Shown here one piece after another: positions 42,734 through 52,424 of a stretch of 64,000 nucleotides of DNA. The DNA lies in the NCBI GenBank assembly GCA_965219305.1, contig OZ244725.1:1302001-1366000 (forward strand). The letters are read 5' to 3'. The notes under the pieces are model-generated. The model was not told where the DNA came from, did not search any database, and worked only from the letters and a program-made list of their open reading frames with translations. A program made the translations under genes and the position numbers. Source of the stretch: DATHTS01 sp965219305 (GTDB lineage Bacteria; Acidobacteriota; Blastocatellia; Pyrinomonadales; Pyrinomonadaceae). The first letter of the stretch is position 1; each line of letters starts with the position of its first letter.

Positions 42734-44674
42734 TTACATCTTAAATCCGCCGCGCGTCAGCATTGATTCAAATCCGGGTTTATCAACCGCTTTGATGTAA
42801 GCGTCGCGCGGTTCGACGAGACCTTTTTGGACGAGTTCAAAAAGTGCGTCGTTGAGCATTACCATTCCTTTGCTTTTTCCGGTCTGCATCGCTGAAGGAA
42901 TCTGGAAAGTTTTGCCTTCGCGGATGAGATTGGAAATCGCGGGCGTGACGATCAGAATTTCGAGCGCGGCAACTCGTCCGCCGCCCTTTTTCGGCAGAAG
43001 CGTCTGCGCGATCACGCCTCTAAGCGACTCGGAAAGCATCACGCGGATTTGTTGCTGTCTGTCCGCCGGGAATTGGTCAATGATGCGGTCAACCGTCGAA
43101 GGCGCGGTCGTCGTGTGCAGAGTTCCGAAAACAAGATGTCCTGTTTCGGCGGTTTCAATCGCAATCGAGATCGTTTCCAAATCGCGCATTTCGCCGACGA
43201 GCAAAATATCAGGGTCTTCGCGCAGAGCGGCGCGGAGTGCATCTTTGAATGAATCGGTGTGATTGTGAACTTCGCGTTGATTGACCAGACATTTTTTGTT
43301 GTCGTGGACGAATTCGATCGGGTCTTCGATAGTGATAATGTGATCTTCGCGCGTTTTGTTGATCGAATCAACCATCGCGCAAAGTGTCGTGGATTTTCCG
43401 CTTCCAGTCGGACCTGTGACAACGACCAAGCCCTTTGAAAGACTGCATAAATCCATTATCGCCTTTGAAAGTCCGAGTTTTTCAGCGGTCAAAATCTCGG
43501 TCGGAATGATACGGAAAACGCCGCCCATTCCTTTTCTGTCCATAAAAATATTTGCACGAAAACGCGCCAAACCCGGAATCTCGTAAGCAAAATCCGTGTC
43601 GTTGCGTCTGTCGAATTCTTCTTGATTTTTCTCCGGCATAATCGAAGTCAGAAGTTCGCGCATCTTTCGTGCGTCGAGAACGCCTTCCGAACATTCGAGT
43701 TCCGCCATTTTTCCATCTTTGCGGATCAGCGGCGGCGCGGAAACGCTCATATGCAGATCGGACGAACCGACTTGCGCCATTTTATGAAAAAGCGCATCCA
43801 TTCTCGCCTTTGCCTGCGGATTTGCAGTCGCAGGCGCAAATTCCGCTTCCGTTTGGAACTGCTGTATTTCAGGCGTTTGATAATTCGTCTGAATCCGGGG
43901 CTGCGCGTTGTTTGAATTCTGTGGAGTTTGCTGATAATTGGCTTGCGGGTAAGAAATTTCGGCGGTCACATCCGGTTTATTATTCACCGGACTCCAATCT
44001 TTTGTTTCCGGCTTATTTTGAAAATCAGACTTAAAAGTTTGATCGGAAACGATTTCGGGCATTGCCGCAAATTCGGATTTTTTCAACGGCGGTTCATAAC
44101 TAGAACTGTCGGAAAAACTCGTCGTAAACGAAGGATCATCAACCGGCAATGTTTCGATTCGTGAAAAAGAATTTAATTTTTGGTTTGGAATCTGAACTTT
44201 ATCAGGAACAATTTCCGGCGCAGAATAAGTTGTTTTTTGCGGTTCTTCTATTTTTTTCGCCTGAACGTCGGGTATTGTCGAATTTATAAAATTAAAGTTT
44301 TTCGCACTAGAAGCGTTCAGATTGTCTTGCTCGACAATATCTTTTTCAAACTGAGCCTGAATTTCTTCGCCGTTGATAACCGGGCGAATTGTTACATTAA
44401 AACCAGCAGGTGATTTTTTTACGGACACGTTAAAATCGCCTAAGTTGTGCGGATGCACAAATTCGACTTCAGTCGTGGTCGGCAGCAACTGTTTGACATT
44501 TGGCGGAATCAATGGAAAAACCATCATACTAATTTGCGTTCCTAAAAGCGGCGTATTAGTAATGTCCATTGTTCCTTCTGTCGAAACCAGATACGGATTT
44601 TTATTGGGTTCGAGATGGAGTTCGTAACTTGATGTCGAAAGCAATGTCTGCAAATATTCGTTTAATTTTTCCAT
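42734..44674 (-). CDS. PilT-like retraction ATPase with duplicated N-domain and long linker
   Basis: Secretion-ATPase of the PilT type, powering type IV pilus retraction. Residues 290-646 form a complete PilT: N-domain, Walker A GPTGSGKST at 421-429, Walker B GEMRD and the AIRNLIRE-like ISNLIREGK motif. Residues 1-105 look like a second, degenerate PilT N-domain, and 106-288 are a disordered Asn/Pro/Gln-rich linker. Normal PilT is ~350 aa, so this is nearly doubled. No other pilus gene is nearby. Confidence 0.85.
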   Translation of the reverse strand: MEKLNEYLQTLLSTSSYELHLEPNKNPYLVSTEGTMDITNTPLLGTQISMMVFPLIPPNVKQLLPTTTEVEFVHPHNLGDFNVSVKKSPAGFNVTIRPVINGEEIQAQFEKDIVEQDNLNASSAKNFNFINSTIPDVQAKKIEEPQKTTYSAPEIVPDKVQIPNQKLNSFSRIETLPVDDPSFTTSFSDSSSYEPPLKKSEFAAMPEIVSDQTFKSDFQNKPETKDWSPVNNKPDVTAEISYPQANYQQTPQNSNNAQPRIQTNYQTPEIQQFQTEAEFAPATANPQAKARMDALFHKMAQVGSSDLHMSVSAPPLIRKDGKMAELECSEGVLDARKMRELLTSIMPEKNQEEFDRRNDTDFAYEIPGLARFRANIFMDRKGMGGVFRIIPTEILTAEKLGLSKAIMDLCSLSKGLVVVTGPTGSGKSTTLCAMVDSINKTREDHIITIEDPIEFVHDNKKCLVNQREVHNHTDSFKDALRAALREDPDILLVGEMRDLETISIAIETAETGHLVFGTLHTTTAPSTVDRIIDQFPADRQQQIRVMLSESLRGVIAQTLLPKKGGGRVAALEILIVTPAISNLIREGKTFQIPSAMQTGKSKGMVMLNDALFELVQKGLVEPRDAYIKAVDKPGFESMLTRGGFKM

Positions 44675-45069
44675 TTTAAATAAATTTTGATTGTGAATTA
44701 ATAGCTTATTTGTTTTAGATTATGGAAGTTTGCGGAAAGCGTGATTAAACACAGTAAAAGATTAACACAAGCCAACAGTGTTTGTCATCTTTTTTGTTCA
44801 GACTCAAATTTAAATCTGAGTAGAATAAGTTATTTATTAAGAGTGCTTTTTATGGGATTTTACAAGCAATTAAAAATTTCAAAATAGAAAATACAGTTGT
44901 GTTTTACAATTTATGATATTTGCTTTTCCTGTGCAATTTTAGCGACATCTACGACTAATTTCTTCTTTTATCACAAAGCCGAAAACTTTTCTCATCAAAA
45001 AAATAAAAGCGGACTGAAAATATCAGTCCGCTTTTATTCAAGAATCAATTAAGAAAATTAAACTTTCAA
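44675..45069. other. AT-rich intergenic region
   Basis: About 395 bp without a gene. Apart from the terminator at 45002-45038 I see no repeat or RNA-like structure. It should carry the promoter of the PilT-like gene. Confidence 0.5.
45002..45038 (-). terminator. Terminator of the leftward secreted-protein gene
   Basis: Perfect stem AATAAAAGCGGACTGA / TCAGTCCGCTTTTATT with a short loop (AAATA), 32 bp beyond the stop at 45070; A/T ends give U-tracts in both directions. Confidence 0.85.
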
Positions 45070-45714
45070 TTATTTTTCAATTTTGTAATTTACGACCTTC
45101 GCTTTTTCATTATTGTCGTCCAATTTTATTTTGAAATCAATCTGTTTCCAGATCATACCGCCAACTCTAACTTCGCCTGAACCTTGATATATATTTGTTT
45201 GCGGATCAACTTTTTGAAAATCATCAATTGCGATTACGATTTCAGTTGTTTTGTAATCATTATGAATTTGCTTCATAATTTCACGGACCAAGGTTGATTC
45301 GACTTTATCCGGCGTGTCATTTGAATTTGTCGCTGTTGGGGCAACATCTGCCTCAAGAAATTCATAATCTAGATTTGTTACTGTTACGCCGTTTGTATCT
45401 GTCGAAAAACTGAAATGAAGCGGAATGTTATCTTGCTTAACTGTAAAAACTGCTAATCCTTCACCTTCAACCTGTATATTTTTTTGATCAACTTTGTCTT
45501 GGCGCAAATTCGTCAATTTGAAGTCAACCGATTTGTCATTAAATGTATTTTGCAACTCTGTCTTAATATGCTTGACCGCAACGGTATAACTTTTCTCAAC
45601 TACGGTTTTCGGCGAATTAACATCCGTATTACTCATTGCCGATACGTTTGTGAAAGATATAAATAAAACTAAAAGTAATGATTTAATTGTTAACAGATTA
45701 GTAATTTTTTTCAT
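45070..45714 (-). CDS. Hypothetical secreted protein
   Basis: 214 aa from ATG 45714, which follows GAGGA; the frame itself begins at 45741. Signal peptide (about 1-26) and a soluble beta-rich remainder with two similar halves. I recognise no family. Divergent from meaB with a 260-bp shared upstream region. Confidence 0.65.
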   Translation of the reverse strand: MKKITNLLTIKSLLLVLFISFTNVSAMSNTDVNSPKTVVEKSYTVAVKHIKTELQNTFNDKSVDFKLTNLRQDKVDQKNIQVEGEGLAVFTVKQDNIPLHFSFSTDTNGVTVTNLDYEFLEADVAPTATNSNDTPDKVESTLVREIMKQIHNDYKTTEIVIAIDDFQKVDPQTNIYQGSGEVRVGGMIWKQIDFKIKLDDNNEKAKVVNYKIEK

Positions 45715-45976
45715 TTTCAATTCCTCGCAACTGTTCAGCATTATCGCAAGACGTGTGCCAAAGATGTTTAAAGTGCGTGATCTTCAAGCTTTACGCCATA
45801 TTTTATTTATTTTTAGTTTGCGGAAAACATAAATTGAAGTTTGTGTATGTATTAAAAGCAAACATATTTTAATAAGAATTTTATAATTGGTTTGCAATTC
45901 ATAAAAAAAATGAGAAAATCACTTCTTACGAAAAAGCCGTTAATAAAAAGGTTTCCGGCTGTTTTCAACAGAATTA

Positions 45977-46909
45977 ATGAACAACGCTGAATTACTCGAA
46001 AAATTATTCAAAGGCGAACCGCGTTTTGTCGCTCGTGCTATAACAAAAGTTGAAAATGCGACAAACGAAGCTGCTGAGATTATGAAAGCCGTATTTCCCA
46101 GAACGGGAAACGCAGTAATTATCGGTATTACAGGTTCACCTGGCGCGGGAAAATCTTCGCTTGTTGATAAACTCGCACTTTATTATAAAGAAAGAGGCGA
46201 AAAAATCGGCATTGTCTGCGTTGATCCGTCAAGTCCTTTTTCCGGCGGCGCGATTCTCGGCGACAGAATTCGGATGCAGACTCTAGGACTCGACAATAAT
46301 GTTTTTATTCGTTCGATGGCGACGCGCGGAAATCTCGGCGGTTTGTCACGCGCGACGGTTGACGCTGTAGCGATTTTAGACGCTGCCGGTTTTGATAAAG
46401 TCATTGTCGAAACAGTCGGTGTCGGGCAAGACGAAGTCGAGATTGTTAAAACGGCGGACGTTTCGGTCGTCGTTCTCGTTCCCGGAATGGGCGACGATAT
46501 TCAGGCGATTAAAGCCGGAATTATGGAAATCGGTGACGTTTTCGTCATCAACAAAGCTGACCGCGAAGGCGTTTTGCGAACTGAAAAGGAACTCGAATCA
46601 CTTTTAAGTCTCGCACATCGTCCCGATTTCTGGAATCCGCCGATTGTCAAAACGATTGCGACCGAAAGCAAAGGCATCGAAGATTTGTCGAAATCCATCG
46701 AAAGTTATGACGAATTTCAAAAAAGCGGGAAAAATCTCGAAAGACGAGTGGCGATTGCCAAATGGCGTTTGCTCGAACTTTTGCAGGAAAAACTTCTCGC
46801 CGATGTTTTGAAACGAGACGGAACGAAAGACACAATTGAAAAATTGGCATTAGAAATTGCGGAAAAGAAAAACGATCCATATTCGGCGATCGAGGAAATT
46901 TTAAAATAG
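45977..46909 (+). CDS. meaB: Methylmalonyl-CoA mutase-associated GTPase MeaB
   Basis: G3E-family GTPase that loads and protects adenosylcobalamin in methylmalonyl-CoA mutase. 310 aa. GITGSPGAGKSSLVDKL (Walker A, about 49-65), the ETVGVGQDEVE signature, and NKADREG (guanine specificity). The mutase itself is at 59.7-61.4 kb and the epimerase 1 kb downstream, so the window carries most of the methylmalonyl-CoA pathway. Confidence 0.94.
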   Translation: MNNAELLEKLFKGEPRFVARAITKVENATNEAAEIMKAVFPRTGNAVIIGITGSPGAGKSSLVDKLALYYKERGEKIGIVCVDPSSPFSGGAILGDRIRMQTLGLDNNVFIRSMATRGNLGGLSRATVDAVAILDAAGFDKVIVETVGVGQDEVEIVKTADVSVVVLVPGMGDDIQAIKAGIMEIGDVFVINKADREGVLRTEKELESLLSLAHRPDFWNPPIVKTIATESKGIEDLSKSIESYDEFQKSGKNLERRVAIAKWRLLELLQEKLLADVLKRDGTKDTIEKLALEIAEKKNDPYSAIEEILK

Positions 46910-46911
46910 TT

Positions 46912-47523
46912 ATGAACAGACCGATAATTTCACCGGAACAATCATTAACTTTTTCAGACTATTTTAAACTTCGCGCCAGCACTGAAGACATTTTGAATTA
47001 TTTCGGTTATTCAAAAACCAACGAAAGTCTTGAATTGCCTTCGTCAAATAAAGAAATTGTCAATTTTGAAACTTTAGAAGCGCGACTAAAAGAGCATTTG
47101 ATTCATATCAGTCTTGAAAACGAATTAACCAGACGCGAATTTTTGCTTGCACCGATTTTGTCGGAAGTTCGACATATTACGCAATCAAAGTTACGTTCGG
47201 AATACTGGTTCGAATATAATCATCAACTGCGCGGGTCGTTTGATTATTTGTTAAAAAAAGAGAAGAATTTGGTGATTGCCGAAGCCAAACAATCAGATCT
47301 GACTCGCGGTTTTACACAACTCGCTGTTGAAATGATCGCAATTGATAAAGCGGAAGTTTCCGAGAAACCGGTGATTTACGGCGCAGTCACGACCGGCGAA
47401 GAATGGCGTTTCGGTAAACTCGACCGGCAAACTAAAATTGTTCATCAAGATATTCGGCTGTTTGTTTTGCCAACAAATTTGGAAGAAATTATGAGAATTT
47501 TAATCGGTATCTTGGAAATGTAA
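46912..47523 (+). CDS. Putative PD-(D/E)XK nuclease-fold protein
   Basis: 203 aa starting 2 bp after meaB. The core Asp111 ... Glu124-x-Lys126 (SFDYLLKKEKNLVIAEAKQ) matches the PD-(D/E)XK catalytic signature, preceded by helices. No DNA-binding domain is evident. It separates meaB from the epimerase and is more AT-rich than both, so it may be an insertion. Nuclease activity is inferred only from the motif. Confidence 0.6.
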   Translation: MNRPIISPEQSLTFSDYFKLRASTEDILNYFGYSKTNESLELPSSNKEIVNFETLEARLKEHLIHISLENELTRREFLLAPILSEVRHITQSKLRSEYWFEYNHQLRGSFDYLLKKEKNLVIAEAKQSDLTRGFTQLAVEMIAIDKAEVSEKPVIYGAVTTGEEWRFGKLDRQTKIVHQDIRLFVLPTNLEEIMRILIGILEM

Positions 47524-47537
47524 GATGATTAGGCTTA

Positions 47538-47837
47538 ATGAGTATAACCTCAAAAAAAGTAATCTTAAATTCTAAAAACGGATATTCTGAAAGTAATATC
47601 GAATTATTGAATAATCTGATTGATAAAAAAATCCTGTTATTTTGTACTGTCGGAAAAGATTGTGAACTTTGGCACGATATTATGGATGAACTTTTCATTG
47701 GATTTGGAGAAGATAGAGATTTTTTTATGATTACGACTTGGCATAAAAATGAATCGCTTGAAAATGTCATTGAATTTGCTAAGAATTACAATTTTGAAGG
47801 AATCAACAATGCACAGTTTGAGATAATCGAAATATGA
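47538..47837 (+). CDS. Hypothetical protein, possibly DUF7684-like
   Basis: 99 aa, acidic, with the stretch LWHDIMDELFIGFGEDR followed by ITTWHKNESLENVIEFA, which resembles a small widespread uncharacterised family. It overlaps the epimerase start by 4 bp (ATGA), so it is translated with it. AT-rich. Function unknown. Confidence 0.6.
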   Translation: MSITSKKVILNSKNGYSESNIELLNNLIDKKILLFCTVGKDCELWHDIMDELFIGFGEDRDFFMITTWHKNESLENVIEFAKNYNFEGINNAQFEIIEI

Positions 47838-48232
47838 AAATAAATCATCTCGGAATCGCCACCGAAGGAATTGACGAAGCGTTAAAATTTTGGGCGAACG
47901 CTTTGGGATTGGAAAACGTCCATACGGAAACGGTCGAAGATCAGAAAGTACGCGTTGCGATGCTGCCGATCGGCGAAACTCGTATCGAATTGCTTGAGCC
48001 GACATCGGAAGATTCACCGATCACGAAATTTTTGGAAAAACGCGGCGGTGGAATTCATCATATCGCCGTCGAAGTAGAAGACATCGAAGCGTCGCTGGCG
48101 AAACTTAAAAGCGAAGGTGTGCGTTTAATAGACGAAAAACCGCGAATCGGGGCGGAAGGCTGTTTGGTCGCGTTCGTTCATCCGAAATCGGCGAACGGAG
48201 TTTTGCTCGAATTAGTTCAGGAAAATAAATAA
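47834..48232 (+). CDS. mce: Methylmalonyl-CoA epimerase
   Basis: Vicinal-oxygen-chelate enzyme interconverting (2R)- and (2S)-methylmalonyl-CoA. 132 aa; first metal His in INHLGIAT, HHIAVEVEDI at about 64-73, and the final Glu in LLELVQ. Full length. Together with MeaB and the mutase it completes the propionyl/methylmalonyl-CoA route. Confidence 0.93.
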   Translation: MKINHLGIATEGIDEALKFWANALGLENVHTETVEDQKVRVAMLPIGETRIELLEPTSEDSPITKFLEKRGGGIHHIAVEVEDIEASLAKLKSEGVRLIDEKPRIGAEGCLVAFVHPKSANGVLLELVQENK

Positions 48233-48260
48233 TAGTTTGGGAAGTTAATTAATATAAACA

Positions 48261-49880
48261 ATGGAAAACGAAAACAAAGAAAATCTCGAATCTTCGGATT
48301 TTGATAATAACGAACATATTGAAACCATTGGAGATAACGAGAAAATCGAATCCTCCGATGAAATTGTATCAGACGAAACAATTGATTCGCCGTTTGAAGA
48401 ATCGGCTTTTGAAGACGCGGCTGAAAAAGAAACTAAAACTGTAACGCCTTCGAAAAAAGCCAGAGACGACGTTAAACCGGAATCGAAAAAAAGTAATTCA
48501 GCAATGATGATTCTCGTCGCTTTGCTGGTTTTGGTGCTTGGCGGAATGGCGTTCGGTTTTTACAAATATAACAGCGGACTTCCTGGCTATCAGCCTGTAA
48601 AAAGTGTTGATAAAGCGAGCATCGAGGCTTTGATAAAAGACGCGAATCCGATGATGCTCAAGCAGTTATCGGATAATCCGGAAGAGAAAAAGAAACTGAC
48701 GGACAATTTCAAAAACGTTTTCGCCATTGCAAATCAAGCAAATAAGGACGGTTTGGGCAATGACGTTGGTTCGCGGCGCGAACTCGCCAATATCGAACTC
48801 GAAACAATTGCATTGTCTTACGACAAAGAAATAAATAAGTCCGCCGGAGCCGGACCGCCGATGGGTTTGATTACCGAAGATCAGGTAAATAATTTTTGGA
48901 ACGGTTCGGACGGTTCGCAGAGTTTTATGGACAGTATCGGACTCGGCGGAAATTCGGCGGCGGCGCGTGAGACGGCGTTTGACACTTTTCTTAATTCAAA
49001 AATCGAGATGTTAAAAGCTAGCAATACAATGCCGCAAGACCGCCAAATTTCCGATGAAGAGCGGAAACAGGCGCGTGATTATTTTGCTAAAACCAGAATT
49101 TATTACAATGAAGCCAAACAAAAAGCCGGTGAATTGGGCGACGAGTTCTGGCAAAAAGTAAATTTTCAGGTCAAATTGCAGCAAGCGCAGTTTATGGCGC
49201 GCCTTTATTCGCAAAAAGTTTTGGAAGATAAAATGAAGGTGACGGACGAAGATGTTGCGGCTTATCTGCAATCTCATCCGGAAATAGATAATTCAGCGGC
49301 GAAGAAAAAACAAGCCGAAGAAGTTCTGGCAAAAGCAAAAGCCGGCGAAGATTTTGCTGAATTAGCCAAAACATATTCGGAAGACCCGGGAAGCAAAGAT
49401 AAAGGCGGGCTTTACGAAGGCGTTACGAAAGGAATGTTTCAGCCGGAATTTGAAAACGCCGCACTCGCGCTTGAACCCGGAAAATTCACCGAAAATCTTG
49501 TCGAAACTCCATTCGGTTATCACATTATCAAGTTGATTAAAAAAGGCACGAAAAAAGGTGAAGACGGCAAAGAACAGGAAACTTATGATGTTCGCCACGT
49601 CTTGATCGCAACCGGATTCAAAGACCCGGAAAATCCGATGGCACGTCCGATGCCGCCGAAAGAATATGCAAAAACTCAACTTGAAAAGGAAAAACAAGAC
49701 AAGGTTTTGGACGAAATAAAAGTTAATAATCCGATTGATGTTCCTGAGGATTTTACGATTCCGCCGGTTGACGAACAACAATTGAAAATGCAGATGCAAA
49801 AACAAATTATGCAACCGCCGCCGGGTGCGCCGCAACCGCAACCTAAAACTCCGCCTGCGGATGCTCCTAAAGAAAAATGA
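48261..49880 (+). CDS. Membrane-anchored parvulin peptidyl-prolyl isomerase (copy 1)
   Basis: Extracytoplasmic foldase. Acidic N-terminal cytoplasmic part of ~85 residues, one transmembrane segment (about 90-112), a SurA-like helical domain, and a parvulin domain at about 350-445 (AKAKAGEDFAELAKTYSEDP, LVETPFGYHIIKL). Pro/Gln-rich tail. It is a tandem paralogue of the next gene. Ends on a strong terminator. Confidence 0.9.
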   Translation: MENENKENLESSDFDNNEHIETIGDNEKIESSDEIVSDETIDSPFEESAFEDAAEKETKTVTPSKKARDDVKPESKKSNSAMMILVALLVLVLGGMAFGFYKYNSGLPGYQPVKSVDKASIEALIKDANPMMLKQLSDNPEEKKKLTDNFKNVFAIANQANKDGLGNDVGSRRELANIELETIALSYDKEINKSAGAGPPMGLITEDQVNNFWNGSDGSQSFMDSIGLGGNSAAARETAFDTFLNSKIEMLKASNTMPQDRQISDEERKQARDYFAKTRIYYNEAKQKAGELGDEFWQKVNFQVKLQQAQFMARLYSQKVLEDKMKVTDEDVAAYLQSHPEIDNSAAKKKQAEEVLAKAKAGEDFAELAKTYSEDPGSKDKGGLYEGVTKGMFQPEFENAALALEPGKFTENLVETPFGYHIIKLIKKGTKKGEDGKEQETYDVRHVLIATGFKDPENPMARPMPPKEYAKTQLEKEKQDKVLDEIKVNNPIDVPEDFTIPPVDEQQLKMQMQKQIMQPPPGAPQPQPKTPPADAPKEK

Positions 49881-49936
49881 TTAAAACGTGCGAAAGAAAA
49901 CTCTGATGTCAGAGTTTTCTTTCGCACGTTTTAATC
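49879..49936 (+). terminator. Terminator between tandem isomerases
   Basis: Perfect 28-bp stem with a 2-nt loop (GATTAAAACGTGCGAAAGAA... and its complement), overlapping the stop codon of copy 1. The two copies are therefore probably not one transcript. Confidence 0.85.
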
Positions 49937-50017
49937 AGATTTTACAAAAAGGGTTTTTAATTGATATAAAAACAATTTGAAATAAAAAACACGCATAAAA
50001 AAAGAGGTAAGAATAAA

Positions 50018-51433
50018 TTGAATACTTTAACTAAAGGCATAATTTTAATAGGCATAATACTACTCATCGGCATCGGTCTCGTTTTCTGGAAAAACAGCGA
50101 CGGCGCACATGCTCCGGTTGTTGAAAATCTTTCTAAAGAAGATATGGAATTAATTCTCGAAGATCAAGACCCGATGCAGCTAAGGCAAATTGCCAATGAC
50201 CCGGAAGCAAAAAAAGAAATCGCCAATAATATAAAAGAGATATTTTCACTCGCCGCACAAGCCGAGCGCGATGGAGTTGCCTCTGATATTAACGTCAAGC
50301 GCGAACTCGAAGATATGGAAATTTCGGTTATGGCAATCAATTATGATCAAAAGATCAATCAAGAAAATGCCGGTTCGATGCCGCCGCTCAGTATGATCGG
50401 CGAAGACCGCGTTGACCAGTTTTATGAAGGTGAACCGGCGACTTTTCTCGACTATTTGGGATTTGATAAAAATTCAAAAGCCGGCAGAGAAGCGTTATTT
50501 CAAAAATGGGTTGATTCGAAAATCGGTCTGATGAAAATGAACGGGATGAATGTGCCGAAAGAAATTCCTGAAGATCAATTGAAACAAGCACGCGATTTCG
50601 TCGCCAAAACGCGCATTTATTACAAAGAAGCGTTAGACAAAATTCAAGCATCGAAAGGCGACGAAAATATACGTGATGAATGGAGCAAGTTTGAACGCAA
50701 AGTTGAACTGCAAACCAAACTTCAAAAAGCTCAGTTTTTAGCCAAAATGTATCAAAAAACTTTGGCTGAAAAAGTTAAGGTTAATGACGAAGATATTAAA
50801 ACTTACTTGATACAACATCCCGAACTCGACAAAAAAGCCGCCGCTAAAGTTAAAGCCGACGAGATTTTACAAAGAGTTAAAAACGGTGAGGATTTCGCAA
50901 AATTAGCCGAAGAATTTTCCGAAGACCCCGGAAGTAAAGATAAAGGCGGTCTTTACGAAGGAATAACGGAAGGTTCGTTCGTGCCGGAATTCGAGCAGAC
51001 GGCGTTTTCGCTTAAACCTGGAGATGTCGCCGATCAACCGGTTGAAACAAAATTCGGTTATCATATTATCAAATTAGAAAAACTCGGCGAAAAACCCGGA
51101 GCGGACGGAAAACCGACACGTTCTTTCGACGCGCGTCATATCCTGATTTCGACTTTGGTAAAAGACCCGGAAAATCCGGCGGCGCGTGAAATGCCGGTCG
51201 AAGATTATATTCGCGGAAAACTCGAAAAGGAAAAAGCCGATCAAGTTCTCGAAGAAATCAAAGAACATAATCCGGTCGCGGTCGCTGAAGATTTCGACAT
51301 CAAAGTTCCCGATATGCCGGAAACTCCGCCGATGATGCCGGAAAATATGCAAATGCCTCCGGGCGCGGATACGCCGCCGCCGCCGCCGAAACCGGAAGCA
51401 CCGGAAGCGAAAAAGCCACAGCCTAAGAAATAA
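50018..51433 (+). CDS. Membrane-anchored parvulin peptidyl-prolyl isomerase (copy 2)
   Basis: 471 aa, same layout as copy 1 without the long acidic N-terminus: TM (about 5-24), helical domain, parvulin domain (about 285-380, EFSEDPGSKDKGGLYEG) and a Pro-rich tail. Start is TTG 50018 after AGAGG. Alignment over ~300 residues shows it arose by duplication. Probable foldase for outer-envelope or secreted proteins. Confidence 0.9.
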   Translation: MNTLTKGIILIGIILLIGIGLVFWKNSDGAHAPVVENLSKEDMELILEDQDPMQLRQIANDPEAKKEIANNIKEIFSLAAQAERDGVASDINVKRELEDMEISVMAINYDQKINQENAGSMPPLSMIGEDRVDQFYEGEPATFLDYLGFDKNSKAGREALFQKWVDSKIGLMKMNGMNVPKEIPEDQLKQARDFVAKTRIYYKEALDKIQASKGDENIRDEWSKFERKVELQTKLQKAQFLAKMYQKTLAEKVKVNDEDIKTYLIQHPELDKKAAAKVKADEILQRVKNGEDFAKLAEEFSEDPGSKDKGGLYEGITEGSFVPEFEQTAFSLKPGDVADQPVETKFGYHIIKLEKLGEKPGADGKPTRSFDARHILISTLVKDPENPAAREMPVEDYIRGKLEKEKADQVLEEIKEHNPVAVAEDFDIKVPDMPETPPMMPENMQMPPGADTPPPPPKPEAPEAKKPQPKK

Positions 51434-51454
51434 CAATCTGGACAGTACAAAGAA

Positions 51455-51501
51455 AATGGATAACGAGAAATTTGACTAAATTATTCGTTATCCATTTTTT
51501 A
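51455..51501 (+). terminator. Terminator after isomerase copy 2
   Basis: Stem ATGGATAACGA / TCGTTATCCAT with a ~18-nt loop and six T following. Confidence 0.8.
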
Positions 51502-51503
51502 TT

Positions 51504-52358
51504 ATGTTAATCGGCGATTACAGAATAGAAATTATTCCCGACACGGAATTTCTTCTTGACGGCGGCGCGATGTTCGGCGTTGTGCCGCGCGTTTTGTGGG
51601 AAAGAAAATGTCCGCCCGATGAAAAAAATCGCATAAAATTGCAGATGAATTGTATCTTCATTGACACAGGCAAAGAAAAAATTCTGATCGAAACCGGAAT
51701 CGGCGAAAAATGGACAGAAAAAGAAACGAAAATGTACGGCATTTTCCGTCAAAAATCCTTTGCCGAAACGCTGTTTGAAAAAACGGGCGCAACGCCGGAC
51801 GAAATTACTATCGTCATCAACACGCATCTGCATTTCGATCACGCGGGCGGAAATACGGTAATTACCGACGAAGTTGAAAATAAACGAACAATTCCGCAAT
51901 TTCCGAATGCTCGTTATTTTGTTTCCGAAGCCGAATTAAATGCGGCGGAAAATCCGCACGAACGCGATAGAGCGAGTTATCTTTCCGAAAATTGGCGACC
52001 GCTAATTGAAAACGGGCAACTGGAAACAAAAAATGCAACTTATGAAGCCGTCGAAGGTTTAACTATCGAACAATTTCGCGGACATAATGAAACGATGCAG
52101 ACTTGGAAATTAAATCGCGGCGGCGAAATTCTCTACGGTTTTGCCGATCTGATTCCGACGATCGCGCACATTTCCCTGCCGTGGATTATGGGTTATGATC
52201 TGTTTCCGACGGAAACTCTGGAATTCAAGAAAAAGATTTTGCCGACAGCGATAAAAGAAAATTGGCTGTGTCTTTTCTATCACGATTTTGAAACTCCGCT
52301 GTGCCGTTTATATGAAACAGACGGGAAAATAAAAATTTCTGAAAACATCAAATTGTAA
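51504..52358 (+). CDS. MBL-fold metallo-hydrolase
   Basis: 284-aa metallo-beta-lactamase fold protein with the HxHxDH zinc motif (THLHFDHAGG, about 112-121), and conserved GHNETMQ and YGFADLIP later. Likely a lactonase- or glyoxalase-like hydrolase; the substrate is not clear. No signal peptide. Confidence 0.85.
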   Translation: MLIGDYRIEIIPDTEFLLDGGAMFGVVPRVLWERKCPPDEKNRIKLQMNCIFIDTGKEKILIETGIGEKWTEKETKMYGIFRQKSFAETLFEKTGATPDEITIVINTHLHFDHAGGNTVITDEVENKRTIPQFPNARYFVSEAELNAAENPHERDRASYLSENWRPLIENGQLETKNATYEAVEGLTIEQFRGHNETMQTWKLNRGGEILYGFADLIPTIAHISLPWIMGYDLFPTETLEFKKKILPTAIKENWLCLFYHDFETPLCRLYETDGKIKISENIKL

Positions 52359-52424
52359 AAATGATTTTTATTTACTAATTTAGCTTTCCAAAATTAATTT
52401 TAAAATAATCGCAAAAAACAAATT

